From the NCBI GenBank assembly GCA_033439685.1, contig JAUEDM010000003.1, forward strand, positions 1,394,001 to 1,458,000: a stretch of 64,000 bases of DNA, written 5' to 3'. Below, one piece after another: positions 47,226-59,686 of the stretch (position 1 is its first letter; every line of letters starts with the position of its first letter). The notes below the pieces were generated by a model. It did not search any database, was not told the origin of the DNA, and saw only the letters and a program-made list of their open reading frames with translations. This DNA comes from Apodospora peruviana (taxonomy: Eukaryota; Ascomycota; Sordariomycetes; Sordariales; Lasiosphaeriaceae). The translations under genes were made by a program, and so were the position numbers.

Positions 47226-50200
47226 TCAAATATGCCACGCAGGGTGCGCAATCCCGCTCCTTCCAGCAGCCAGCACCGCAAGAGTCGAAAAGGTCGAGCC
47301 GCCAACGACTTCGAAGACGGCGACGTCCGCCTTGAACTCTTTGGCAATCCACTTCCTCAGCTCGATGGCCAGCAACGAATCGACGCCATAAGAATGCAGC
47401 GGTTTGTGCAAGTCCACCTCGACGCCCTCCATCGCCGACAACGACTTGGACAGCCTCTTGACCAGCGCCTCGGCAATGATATTACCCGCGTCAACCAGCG
47501 TCGGCGAAGCTCCGATCAGCTCGGCGTAGTTGACGATATCATCGCCACCACCGCCACCTGAAGCACCACCGCCGTTGTTGTTCACCGCCTCGACGGCCAT
47601 GTGTCGGAGGATAGGATACTTGCCCAGATCGACGGCGTCCAGACCGGTTCCGCCGCCGGTCCCGAGTCCGATGACGACCTGGCTCTCTTGTGGAGTGGCC
47701 ACGGGTCTGGCAGGGTCGCAGAAGTAGTCGAGGATGGCATAGAACTGTTGGCGCGTGACAGGATTGAGAGCGCCGTAAACGAGAACTCGCTTCAACAGCT
47801 CCGGGGTCTCGGCGAGGAGGCCGTCGTCGATCATGGCGCCGAGGTCCAGCGAGATGGCCTTTTCGCCCCGTGAGACCCGGTACCGTGCCAGTGCGTCCTC
47901 GTAGGTGTTTCCGGCGTTGTAGTTGGTTTGTCCCCGGAGGCCGACCAGCCCGGACGCGGACGAGAGGAGGATGAAGAAGTCCATCCCTGGCGGCAGGACG
48001 GTGTGCAGGTTCCACGAGCCAATGGTTTTGCAGGTTGCCCCAACCTGGTAGCCTTCAAAGGACAGATTTTCGAGCAGTTCGTCCTGTTTCTCGTGTTAAT
48101 AAGCGTCCAATCATGAGAAGAGCTGCAACCAAGGCGTAGGTCTGGTACTCACCCTTCGGACCATCGACCCCTGAATACACCCCTTGATGGGCGGCATGTC
48201 CTTCAAATCCACCTCAAACACCTTCTTCATAGCTTGGAGACTGGTAACATCACACGGCGGCGCCTCAACCCTGACGCCTTGGCCTCGCAACTCGGCCAAG
48301 AACTCCCTCGCCTGCTCCGTCCGCGGCCCAGACCGCGACAGCAACACCAAGTTCTTCGCGTTGCGGCCCACCATCCACCGTGCCATGCTCCTCCCCAACC
48401 CTCCCAACCCACCAGCAATAACATATGTCGCGTCCTCCTCAAGCAGAAAGCTAGCCTTCGTCTCCAGCGTCGCCTTGACTCTCGACTCCGGCGTCACCCG
48501 CATCACCATCTTCCCCGGCGTCTTCCCGTCCTGCATCAGCCTAAACACGTTCTCGGCCTCGCCGATATCGTACACGTTCAGAGGCCTGGCCGTGTGCAGC
48601 ACGCCGTCCTCAAACAGCCGCACCAACCTCTTTAGGTCCCGGCGCGCCTCGACAGGACGCTCCTTATGCCACGTCGTGGCATCGAACCCGATAAAGCTCG
48701 CGTTCTTGGCAAACGGAAACATGGGCAGATTCGAGTTGGCCATGATATCCCTCTTGCCGATCTCGACGAAGCGCCCGTACGCGGCGACGCATTGCCACGA
48801 CGCCACCAGGCTCTCTCCAAAAAGCGAATTCACCACCACGTCCACGCCTCTTCCTCCGGTCATCCGCATCACGCCCTTCGCGAAGCTGGTGTCGCGGCTG
48901 TAGAAGATGTGGTCCTCCGGAATCCCGTACTCCTCCATCAGAACTTTTTTCTTGTCGTTCGAACCGACCGTGGCAAAAACGGTCCCACCAATGTACTGGG
49001 CGATCTGGATGGCGGCCTGCCCTGTCCCGCCGGCGGCCGCGTGAACGAGAATGGTCTCGCCCTTGCGCAGGCGTGCGAGCTCGTGGACGACCTCCCAGGC
49101 GGTGCCGAACTGCGCCGGGATGGCGGCCGCCTCCTCGAAGGACATGGAGTCGGGGATCTTGCAGGCCGCCGAGGCATGGCATCGCGCATACGTGGCGATG
49201 GGCGCCACGCAGAGCACACGGTCGCCTACCTTCAAGTCGGGCTCGTCGCTACCGGTGCGGGTGACCACCCCGGAACATTCGATGCCCAGAGTGGTTCCCG
49301 GAACCTGCCCGAGCGCGATGAGGCAATCTTTAAAGTTCATGCCGACAGCGTGGGTGCGGATCTCAATCTCGCCCGGCTTCAGCTCCGCGGGTGCTTTGTC
49401 TTGGATGAAATGAAGGGTATCGAGCAGACCTGGCGTGCCGACTGTCAGACGTAAAGGCGGGGCGTCTTTTACCGCAAGGGTGGTGGACTGTCTGGTGAGC
49501 GACCTGACCAAGATGTTCTGGCCAATGTCTGCGTTTTGGAGGACGCGCGGGATGTTGAGGCGGCCGCTTATTTCGACGTATTCCGGCTCAGCTGGCGCCG
49601 TGAGGGTATCGTTGTCGGCGACTGCGAGGTGGTTCTTGCGCAAGACGGTGGTGATCATGTCGATTTGGCTCTCGGATGGTCTCCCGGAGTCGGGGACGTC
49701 GAGCTGTAGGACGGTAAGGGAGTTCTCATCGTATTCGTTGCGGACGACCCGCGCGATGCCGTTGATGATGGCGTATTCGGGGTCGACGACATCCTTGCCA
49801 CCGCCGCGGTTGACCCAGAGGGTTTCTTTGCCGTGCATGAGCAAGCTCTGTAGGGCGGGATACTGCTGCTCGGAAAGCCGGTAGAGGAACGGGGTGTCGA
49901 TTTCGAGGAGGACGACGACGATGACGCCATCCTTCTCCGCCGTTGATGCTGCTTGGTCCAGTGATGTGACGCTGAACTCGAGCCCGTCGCCGCTGAGACG
50001 GAGCTGCAGGGTTTTGGCTAGCGCTTGCTGTGTTGTGCTGGAGGTGTCGATGACGAATGCGACGTGGCTAATCCTCCTTTGGCCGGTTGGCGGTGTTGGA
50101 CTTTGAGGAGCCTCTTGTCGTGCAAGAATAACCCTTTTCTGCTTGTTGAGTCCAGGAATGTCTGACACAAAGTCCAGTGTAGCGTTGGAAGCATCAACGC

Positions 50201-53200
50201 CGACCAAGAGATTTGCCGGACCTTCGGAGGCATCTTGCACCGTGATGAGCCAGCCGGATGGAGCAGAAAGGAGCTTTCGAACTAATTCCAGCCCTGGATA
50301 TGCGTCTTTTGCTGGACCGTTGACCACAACGACATCATATCCACCGGCAGAAAGCCCCTGACTGACCAAGTCCTTGTCCAGGTCAACAGTCTGGAACGAA
50401 ACCTTGCTGAATTGACCAAGGCCCCCGTCCTTGGCCGCCTGAACAGCGTCATCTGACACCGCCGCGTAGGTGAACTGGGAGTATCGAGCCGGGTTCCCGT
50501 CCACTCCAGCGAGAACCCCAAGAATGGTCTCCCCAATGGTGGTACCATCGCCATCACAATCGATCTCAAGAACAGAAAGGCCGGGATTCTTGTGTCCAAT
50601 AGCATCAATGTACTCGACAAGGCTCCCGTACCCTTCATCTCCAAGCTTCATTGTCGTTCCCGACGAAGCCAGCACAATATCCGCATCAGGTTTGTACGCC
50701 AGATTATAACAAGTCTGCTTGCTACCCACGGCAGCATCATCCTCCGCCGACTCGGCCGAGTTGTCCGACACAATCGTCAGCCTCAGCCCCTCGAAAGTAG
50801 CCAGAACCTCCCCCCGATCGGGACAAGACAGGACCGAACAGTCGAATTCCCACCCGCGATTATCCTGGCCCGCCATCCACGCGCATGCCGTCACGCTCGG
50901 CGTCTCGGGCGTGTGGAACAGCCCCTTGGAGCTCAGCCAAAGCTTTCTCAGCCGCGTCGGGATCATGGTCGGGACGCCGCCGGCCTTTCGACCGCCCTCC
51001 GCCACGCCGGCAATCGAAAGATGCAGGATCCCGTCCAGCGAGGTCGGGTGCACGACGTGTTCCTGCGGGTACTGCGACTCGGGCCACTCGAATAGCTTGA
51101 TTTCGGCGCGCGACTTGCACTCCGGGCCGACTTGGCCGGACAGGATGGGTTGAAACGAGGGCCCGAACCCGAACCCGCTGTCCTGGAGGCACCTGTACAG
51201 CGCAGCAGGGTCGAATTTGACGTCACAAACTTCTGAAAAGACGTCGTCGAGCACCTGCGCGGCCAAGAGCTGTTCTCTCTTCTCTCTGTCGCCGGTCACG
51301 TCGCCCAGTTTGGTCTCATAGTCGACGCGCACGTGGCCGTGGCAGCACTCGTGCCACCCGCCGTTCTCGTAGACGCAAAGTCGGAATGCTGACCAGCTGC
51401 GGTGTGTGTCCAGGCTGTCTGGGGATGCGCGAAGGGTCAGCTGCACCTCGGCGCCGTCGGCGTCTTGCGGAATGGCAAGGGCGCGCTGGAAGATGCAGTC
51501 TTTTACTTCGTAGCCGACGACAGTCCTCGAAGTGTCGGCGAGCTGGCGCGCGGCTTCGATGGCCATCACCAGCATCCCTGCGCCGGGATAGACGAGGCTG
51601 CCGTTGATCTATTTCTCGCACACTTTCGATGTCAGCCCCGTCGTATTCTCTCCTATGCGCAGCCAGCAGACGCACAACAACAGTTGATAGGTACTCACCA
51701 CATGATCCTCCACCCACGGCATCTCCGACACCCTAATCACATTCCTCCACTTGGCCTCGAGCGGATTCCAGTCATGTACCGGCTTGCCCAGCAGATCCCA
51801 CTTGTTCTGCGGGTGTGTTCGATATGACTTGCCCAGTCGACGCTCGTACCAATACTTCTTGGAGTGGTCGAACGGGTACCCCGGGAGGTCTGTCAGGGTC
51901 CTGCTTTGGCGCGGCAGCTTCCCGAGACTCAAAGGGTAGTTGACCTTGGCCAGATCAACAGGAAACCCGAGACAGCGCAGCTGGCCCATTGCTTCCAACA
52001 GAGTCCGTCTGGCCGGCTTCTTCCTGACCAGCACCGAGCTGTAGCCGATGTTTTTGGCATTGGGAAGCCGCGTCAGGATGTCGCGGATGGGGCCCTGCAG
52101 CGCGGCATGCGGCCCGACCTCGAGCAGGCTGGTGATGTGGAAGTGGGATTTGTGGCTGAGGTCGAGCTTCTTCCTGATCCGCCGGCTCGACTTGGAGAAG
52201 AGATGGCCAACCGCGTCGACGAAGCGGACCGGCGAGACCATGTTGGCGACCCAGTAGTCTGGTTTGGCCAGTTCGGCAGCCGGGATGATGTCTCCCGTAA
52301 CGGAGGATATGACGACAACTTTTCGCTTGTTCATGTCATGGTTGTGAGGAGGGCGGCGACCAATGTCTTTGAGGAGAGAGCGGTACTCGTCGGCCACCTG
52401 GTCCATGTGCGCGGAGTGGTAGGCCACATCGACCAGGAGCTTCCTCGCAAAGATAGATTCTCGCTCCAGCATTTCCTGGAGGACATCAACCTGCTCTACG
52501 TCTCCCGAGATGGTCACGTTCTTGGGGCTGTTGATACAAGCGACCGTCAACCCGCGCTTGCCACCAGACTGTTGAGCGACTCTGTCGATGTACGGCTGGG
52601 CGGATGCTTCCGATAGACCAACGGCCATCATGGCGCCCTTCTTGGCGGTCTGCGACTCGGATATCCTGGCCGCGCAGACGCCACGGAAGTAGGCGATTTT
52701 CCACGCGTCCCCGGCCGAGATGGCACCGGCGGAATAGGCCGCCGCTATCTCGCCCGACGAGTGGCCTGTCACGGCGGTTGGGTAGACACCGAAGCTGGCG
52801 AGCAGGTCGACAAGAGCCACTTGCAGCGCGGTGCAGAGCGGCTGGCTGAAGTTGGGACGGTTGATCTGAGAATCCGCCGGTCGGAAGAGCTCAGCTCGAA
52901 CGTTCCAGGGGCATCCAAGCTGCTTCAGACACTCCTCTGCTTCGAGAAGGCGTCTCGCGAAAAGGGGATAGGCGACAAGCTCGCGGCCCATACCGGCCCA
53001 CTGCGCGCCCTGGCCTGTGAAGATCACGCCGAGAGTTGGTTCTGCGAGGCCGCGCTGCGCTGGTGCCATGAGTGTTTTGAGATTGGGCAGGTCGTTGAGT
53101 GAGTTGACGACGGCGAATGACTTCCAGGGGAGGGAAGACCGACGGAAGTTGAGCGTGAAGGCCAGGTTCTCAAGGTAGGTGGCCCTCTCCTCTTTGGCGA

Positions 53201-55167
53201 CTCGAGCCGAATCTCTATTATCCGCAAAGTACGACGATAGTTGATTTGCCTGTCGTGAAGTACCCTTGTCATCAAAGGACGAGAACATGAGCAGTCTCGG
53301 CTCAGGCTCAGATTCGTCCTTGTGACCGTTGGCTCCGCCATGGCCGTTGCTTAGGTGATTTCCATTCACGCCATCTACATGTTCAACATTATGATCTCCA
53401 TTGGTTCCGTTGGCACCGTTTGTGGTCGCCGCATGTGTTCCGTTCCCACTTAGGTGGATTCCGTTTATCCCGTTCTTCAACGACGAGCCACTGGCCGGCC
53501 ATTTCCGAAGTATCTCGTCCAGAGTGGGCGGATCCTCGACAGTGGTGTGATTGCCAACGAGAAAGTGCTCCTTGAGGAAATGGAATGCATCATCCATAAC
53601 GACGTGCGCATTGGTGCCGCCAAATCCGAACGAGTTGACAGACGCCCGACGGAGCCCCTTTGTGGGCCAAGGCATCGCCTCCAGGGGAAGCTTTTTCAAC
53701 GTCTTCATGTTAGTAACCCAGCCGGACATGAATAGATAACAGGGCACTACTAACCTTGATCCTCAAATACTCGACATCAATCTTGGGATTGAGCTTCTCA
53801 AAATTGGTATTCGGCGGTATCACGGCCCGCTGCAGCACCAAGACGGCCTTGATCACACCAGCTATCCCAGCAGCACCCTCCAGGTGGCCAATGTTACTTT
53901 TGACCGCACCGACGATCAGCGGATCCTCGGGCGTGCGAGTCCGGCGGAAGGCCCCGCCGAGCGCGGCAGACTCGATGGGATCGCCTACGGGCGTGCCGGT
54001 GCCGTGCGCCTCAAAGTACCGGGTCGGGAGCATGCTCAAGCCGGCCTTCTGGTAGGTGTCCCTGATCAAAGCTTCCTGAGACACGGGGCTGGGCATGGTG
54101 ATGCCGGGCGTGTTGCCGTCCTGGTTGCAGCCGGTGGCGCGGATGACGGCCTGGATGGTGTTGCCGTCGCGCAGCGCGTCCGAGAGCCGCTTCAGCACGA
54201 GCACGCCGAAGCCCTCGCCGCGGGAGTAGCCGTTGGCGCGCGAGTCGAAGCTGTAGGACATGCTGGTTGGGGAGAGCATGTTCATGGAGCAGAGCGAGTG
54301 CATCATGTCGGGCGAGAAGATGAGGTTGCACCCTGCTACAATGCTCTGTTGGCATCCTCACTTGGAATCAGTCACACGCAATCTCCTAGTTTGAGTGTGA
54401 TGGGAGATCTCTCACCATTTCGGTGTCTCGCGCGAGAAGGCCGGTGCAACCCATGTCGAGACAAACCAGGCTGCTGGAACACGCCGTGTCGACGTTGCAG
54501 CTGTTGCCGGTGAAGTTGAAACACCAGCTGATGCGGTTGGCGTTAACGCAGGGCTGGGCTCCCAAAGCCAGCGTCGTTCCGCACTGCTCTGTGTCTTTGA
54601 ATTGAATGTGCTGCCAGTCGTTGGTGAAGCAGCCGGTGTACACCGAAGTCTTTGTCCCAGACACTTTCTCCATCGGGAGACCGGCTAGTACCACATTCGT
54701 ATATCTCGTCAGTATAAATCTCGTCTGCATGAACACGAGTCGGGCTCATTATCACATACCATTCTCAAGCGCCAGATAAGTGTGTTCCAGCAAGCCGCGC
54801 TGCTGCGGGTCCATAACGGCCGCCTCATCTGGCGTGATGGAGAAGAAGGGCGCGTCAAACTCGGCGATGTCTTCAGCCAAGAAGTGACCTCCCCGAACAG
54901 GGATCTGAAATCGAGACCCAACCATGTTAGCCAGACTGTGAGACTCTTCCACGTAAGCAAATATCATTGATCGGCTGTTACCTGTCCTCGCCGGCTGGGA
55001 TCCGGATGGTAGATTTGGTCAACATCGAGACGGCTCTTGGGAAAGTCTTGAGAGACATTCCTCTTCTCCATCATCAGCTTCCAAAACGCCTCGGACGTGG
55101 TGGCCCCGGCGGGAAAGCCAAAGGATAAGCCGACCACGGCGATGGGTTCGATCTTGTCCTCATCCAT
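47226..55167 (-). CDS. Highly reducing iterative type I polyketide synthase
   Basis: 2502 aa from seven exons: 55167-54982, 54904-54760, 54684-54416, 54345-53755, 53702-51699, 51608-48153 and 48083-47226; all junctions restore the frame. Domain order: KS with active Cys in VDTACSSSL (about residue 179) and His in EAHGTGTP and SNIGHLEG; an Asn/Gly-rich KS-AT linker; AT with GHSSGE (about 714) and VAYHSAHM; DH with the HxxxGxxxxP motif formed across intron 5 (DHVINGSLVYPG, about 1064) and HPTSLDG (about 1260); a degenerate methyltransferase region around 1418; ER with HAAAGGTGQAAIQIA (about 1919); KR with GGLGGLGRSMA (about 2133), LLSSASG and QTNYNAGNTYEDAL; and ACP with YGVDSLLAIEL (Ser about 2452). 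No thioesterase domain. It builds a reduced polyketide chain from malonyl-CoA; release must be in trans. The product is unknown. Confidence 0.95.
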
Positions 55168-56923
55168 GGTGTGGTAACAGCAAGTGTTCCCTGGATATGT
55201 CGTTTGGGAAATGAAATTTGGAATTGGTTTGGATGAAGTTGCAAGACGATCTCTCTCTAATAAGCGTGATGAAAGACCAGAGATACTAAAAAATACTCCG
55301 GTAATTTAAGGCTGCTAGGGTCCCTGTTTTACATCAAAGCAAGCTTGTAGATCTTGTATACTTTATAAGAGGTTTACCATATTCAGGTTAAGGCCAGCTG
55401 CGAAAGTTCAACCCCTCGTTCAGTCCAACCACCTACCCTACTAAGGTACCTGGGTAGTTGCTCTGTCGCAGCATCAATTCCTTCAAAGGTGAGTAGTCCA
55501 TGATACACCAATGAACACAAGTCCCAAGCCCCCCCCCCCCCCCCACATATCATGATTCTCGTTCTACTATCTCAGAAGCGGTCAACGACATCCCCTTTGA
55601 TCAATACTTCGCCACGAACCCCGGTCTATCAGACACAGAAGCCCATCCTGCAAGCTTGGCGAACACTTAACCCCCTTTAGGCGAAACCTTCAGAATGGTA
55701 GGATGAGTTGGGTGTGGGGCATACGCGTCCCGTGGCCCAGCCGGTAACCACGGATGTTGTTCGAGTGTCCGCGGATAGTGTCTCGAGGAGTCATTGATTG
55801 TTTGCCGCCCTCGTTCCTCCTTTCCGTTCTTCGAGATAAGGGTAGGTAACAGTACCCAACAGGTCAAGGGAGGGTCGTTACACGACGTGTACATACTGCA
55901 GTCCGAACCGGACAGGCGGAGCACAGTGTCACATACATGTGACTGTAACCATCTTTTAAGGTTCACCATGGAAATATCACTGCATGCGGGAGAACACACA
56001 TAGTAGTGAAACCAATTAGCATATGATACCGAGTGCTCTCCTCCTGTAGAATTCCCACAGAGATGAGCTTTTTCTTCCGGCTGATTTCAGCTGCCCCTGT
56101 GAACCGGTGTCTGGATCCCGATGGTGTATCCTGTTGCCAATTGAGGGTTACATTTTGTGACTGGCGACTGCGTTGCTGGCGGCCTCTTCAGCTCATGTCT
56201 AACCCTAGTGTATTGCGCGCAATATCGTCGTAGTCATCCCTGGCTTTTGGACTCCTGAGTACATAGTCATCAGTCATTTCTAGGTGGCATTGGATATCTA
56301 CTATCAGTAGGAGGCGGTTGGCAACTCTGTGGGCCCTGGTTGTGTGCACTACCAGGTGCTCTGAAGCAATGCTGACCAAGAAGTGGACTTATTTCTCATG
56401 ACACTCGGCAGTAGGTGTGACATGGGGTCATTGTGCCACAGGGCGACTTATATAGTACGTACCTAGGTAGGTATATACGCCTTCTACGGAGTACGTGTGG
56501 GGATATCGGACCGAAGATAACTATAACCGCGTGGTCTTTCTCGTTCTAGAAGTCCCATAACCCATATCAGCAAACGCTGACAACCAGTCCCAAACGTTGT
56601 CTCCGTACCTACCTGGTATGCATACAAAACCCTAAAGTTACTAGCGCCAAGCATGCAAGGTTTTCTCGGAGGTATTTCCGCATTGATGCCACCCATGTCA
56701 TGAGCAATCGCTGAATTCGAGTCAACACAGGCTTGGAAACGTACATAATCCTCCCGGACTTTCCTCTTTTCCAGCCATCGACCCTGTCTAACCTCGGATT
56801 TGGCCCACCCGCTCAACCTGAAGGCCGCCTGTGCCGCAAAATATCCTTATCTCGACCTCTCGTACCACGGAAGACAGCTGCTCGCACGGTCGCACCCTTC
56901 TTGTTCTAGTTATTTGGACCTAA
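55168..56923. other. 1.8-kb region upstream of the PKS
   Basis: PKS promoter side. Contains CTACCCTACTAAGGTACCTGGG at about 55434-55456, a run of 16 C at 55529-55544 and GTACCTAGGTAGGTA at about 56459-56473. No transcription-factor gene is encoded here. Short frames without motif. Confidence 0.5.
55529..55544. repeat. C16 homopolymer
   Basis: Sixteen consecutive C bases about 370 bp upstream of the PKS start codon. Length may vary or be misread in sequencing; a regulatory role is only possible. Confidence 0.9.
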
Positions 56924-57990
56924 TTAGTACTTGGCCAAGACTGTCGCGGCCATGTCGCCGTTGAACAACTGGTGCCCCTCATCCAGAGCAGCAACATGGC
57001 TCGCCAATGCCATTCCCTTCTGTCTCCGCTCCTCTACAGCGCGGTAAACCTCGCCCTTCTCCGTCTGAGATGGACTCCCAGTCTTGTCACTCAGCAGCCC
57101 GCAGTCCCAAAAGAACTCTTCAGGCGGCACCGTCTTCCGGTTCGCCTTGAGCACGTATTTTGAGATGCATGTGGCGTAGACGGTACCCGTATTGCTAGGA
57201 TTTGTTGCTTCGGTAGAGGTGCTAGCAGAAGTTCTGGTCGTAGGTGCTTGGTCATTTCGGGTCGGACCGTTACCAGTGGCGCGTTGACGACCCCCCTGCT
57301 CCTTGGCTGCTGCGGAGGAGCGTCGCCTTCCGCTGTTCGTCCGCCAGGCCTGGTCCGTGTATTGAGACGGCTTGACCTCGCCGGCACGGACAAAGTGGGA
57401 GACGATGTAGATCCACTTGGAATCCCAGGACAAGACTCGCGTCCAGATGTCGACTTTAGCCAACGGTTTGACTTCCTTCCGGAACGTGCAGGTGGTGCCG
57501 CCCAGCATGGGCAGGAGCATGCCGCTCTTCTTCTTGGCGCCATGCTTCTGGAATCCTGGACGGAAGACGGTGTAGATGTGATGGCCGCGGGCCATGTCCA
57601 GGTCGGTGAGATAGGTCGAGTTGGACTTGTGCAGCCCAAAGTCGATCTCGCCCAGCGGCGTCGTGGTGGTGTAGATGGTTGGCTGGAAGATGGTCAGGCA
57701 CTCGGCGGTCGAAGCCGGGAGCGGCCGTTTCTGCTGGATGTAGTAGTGGCGAAAATACCCGTAGAACATGCGGGCCTGAATGACGGATTAGAAACGTCGA
57801 CTGGCATCAACTACGCGTACGAGTGGGCAAGTCATGGGTGGGAGCCTCGGTTTCAACGTACATGCCAAGCAAACGGAAGAACCTTGAGGTTGACGACAGC
57901 GTAGATGACGACAGCTGCTAAAACGAGAGGGGCAACAGACGAGGTCAAGGCCGCGTCTAGAAGCCAGCAGATGGAGGCCAGAACCGACAT
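56924..57990 (-). CDS. Membrane-anchored hotdog thioesterase-like protein (THEM6/4HBT type)
   Basis: 326 aa, exons 57990-57862 and 57775-56924, phase 0. Exon 1 encodes a single hydrophobic segment (SSVAPLVLAAVVIYAVVNLK). Exon 2 carries the hotdog core with the family signature EIDFGLHKSNSTYLTDLDMA followed by RGHHIYTVFRPGF, TFRKEVKPLAKVDIWTRVL and WIYIVSHFV. A Ser/Arg-rich insert of about 60 residues (GRRRSSAAAKEQGGRQ) interrupts the last strands. Proteins of this type hydrolyse or bind acyl-CoA or acyl-ACP thioesters and are often found in fungal secondary-metabolite clusters. Next to an HR-PKS without a TE domain it is a candidate for chain release or precursor editing. It shares a divergent promoter with the FSH1-like hydrolase. 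Confidence 0.82.
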
Positions 57991-58754
57991 TGGTGGTCAA
58001 ACGTCTGACGTGAGAGGGGGAAGTACTACCAGCTCAACCGGGGTTTTCGGGTGAGAGACCGAGATGCCGGGTGTGAGGGTGTTTGGTGTTGATAATGCGG
58101 GTATGCGGCTGACTGAGTTCTTTCGTCCGACTTTGCCGGTGATCTCGTAAGAGTGATTACTATGTGTAGGTACCTAGGTGGTCGGGAGTGACAGGTTGTC
58201 GGGAGGGAAAAGAACAGCAAAAAAAGAAGCGGTGGGGGTCTTATCACTTCCAGGCCTCGTGCATCCATGTCCGAAAACGGCGCAGTCATAAAGGTGCAGC
58301 GCAACAAGTCCTCGACTGGTAGAAAAGCTGACAGATACCATGCAGTGCTACAACCATTCTTTTCACACTTCAAACTGCGAACTCGAAGTTGTGAGAATGT
58401 ACCAGTACAAAACTGCAAAAACTGGACGTTTATCAGTCCATTCTGCCATGGTTGTGCCACGGCAACACCTTATCGTCCTGCAGGGTTAAGGGTAATTACC
58501 TAGTCAGAACCGTGGACCTTCTTAATCCTTGACAAACACTGACAAGGAAATAGCTCCGGTTTAGAGATATGTTTCTAAGCGGGTCTGACACTGAGGATGA
58601 TGCAGGTCATTCCTAATGACAGTCTGGATCACAGACGAGTTAACCCCCCCTGTCGAGCTTCTTTTTCTTCAGACAGTTCCTCCCTGCAATCCAGTTGTTG
58701 GATAGTAGTAGTCGTTGATCTTCACCACTTCCAAGCAAAGTACCAACTTGCACG
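57991..58754. promoter_or_regulatory. 764-bp divergent promoter of two cluster genes
   Basis: The hotdog gene (minus strand, start 57990) and the serine hydrolase gene (plus strand, start 58755) begin head to head. GTAGGTACCTAGGTGG lies at 58166-58181, one of the dispersed palindromes. Co-regulation is plausible. No known regulator site was assigned. Confidence 0.5.
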
Positions 58755-59477
58755 ATGAGATTTCTCTGCCTCCACGGCACCGGCACCAACAGCCAGGTCT
58801 TTGAGACACAGCTTGGTGAGTAACCCTCACCCACACGGTTGTCAACGCCAACTCTAATCGATCTCTCAGCAAACATACTCTACGAACTGGAAGGCAACCA
58901 TACTTATGAGTTCGTCGAGGGAACCTCACCAGCCCCGATGGCCGCCGAGATCCAGGGCTTCTTCCCGTCTACGGACGAGTACTTCCAGTACTACGACCAG
59001 ACATCGGCGCCAAGTATGAATACAGCCCTCGACCAACTTGAAGGCTACCTCGCGTCCGAAGGTCCTTTCGACGGCGTCATCGGCTACTCCCAGGGCGCAA
59101 GCCTAGCTGCGACCTATCTCATCCGTACCGCTCAACGCCATCCCTCAGCTCCATTGCCCTTCCGCTGCGCCATCTTCTTCTCGGGGGGGAGACCCCTGGA
59201 TCCCCGCTCTTTGGACGAGGATCGTCTTGTGCTGATCAACCCGGACGGGGTCACAGATGCGGTCGTGGCAATGCCCACGGCAAACATCTGGGGGCGCAAT
59301 GACCGGCTGTGGCCGGGCAGCAGCGAGATCCTGTTCAAGCTGTGCGATCCGGCTGTGAGAAGCTCATGTATTCACGACGAGGGACATGATATCCCTGGTG
59401 CGAGGGCCAAAGATGCGATCCAGGGCTCGGTGAGGGCTATTAGAAGGGCGATTGATAAGGCGAATCTGTCTCATTAG
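58755..59477 (+). CDS. FSH1/LovG-like serine hydrolase
   Basis: 222 aa, exons 58755-58815 and 58870-59477. The small alpha/beta hydrolase of the FSH1 family starts with MRFLCLHGTGTNSQVFE. The nucleophile is in VIGYSQGASLAA, the acid in NIWGRNDRLWPGS and the base in IHDEGHDIPG. Family members beside highly reducing PKS genes (LovG in lovastatin biosynthesis is the known case) release the finished chain from the ACP by hydrolysis. That role is inferred here from the family and the position beside a PKS with no thioesterase. No signal peptide; cytosolic. Confidence 0.9.
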
Positions 59478-59686
59478 GTAGATGCATGTACACGGATGCC
59501 ATGGTGCACTAGGATAGAGCGTTGAATGCAACCACATCACTGCGAACTCTATCCCGTTCTTCAGAAGTTGACTATCTAACCATCTCTACGTTTGCCAGTA
59601 TCTAATGAATTTCTACGTCAATGGAACCCAGTGGAGTGATTATCTCGTTTAGCTACTACGCCACTTCACTGGTCTGCTCTCAGCTC

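Noticed and set aside
47195..47230. tRNA T-arm-like sequence GGGTTCGAGTCCC on the minus strand
   Set aside because: It overlaps the PKS stop codon. No D-arm, anticodon arm or acceptor stem can be paired around it.
48184..49454. Long plus-strand open frames (up to 262 codons)
   Set aside because: Shadows of the PKS ER and KR domains, caused by high third-position GC.
56924..57990. Cytochrome P450 as tailoring enzyme of the PKS cluster
   Set aside because: First guess from position, but there is no heme Cys motif or ExxR; the sequence carries hotdog thioesterase signatures instead.
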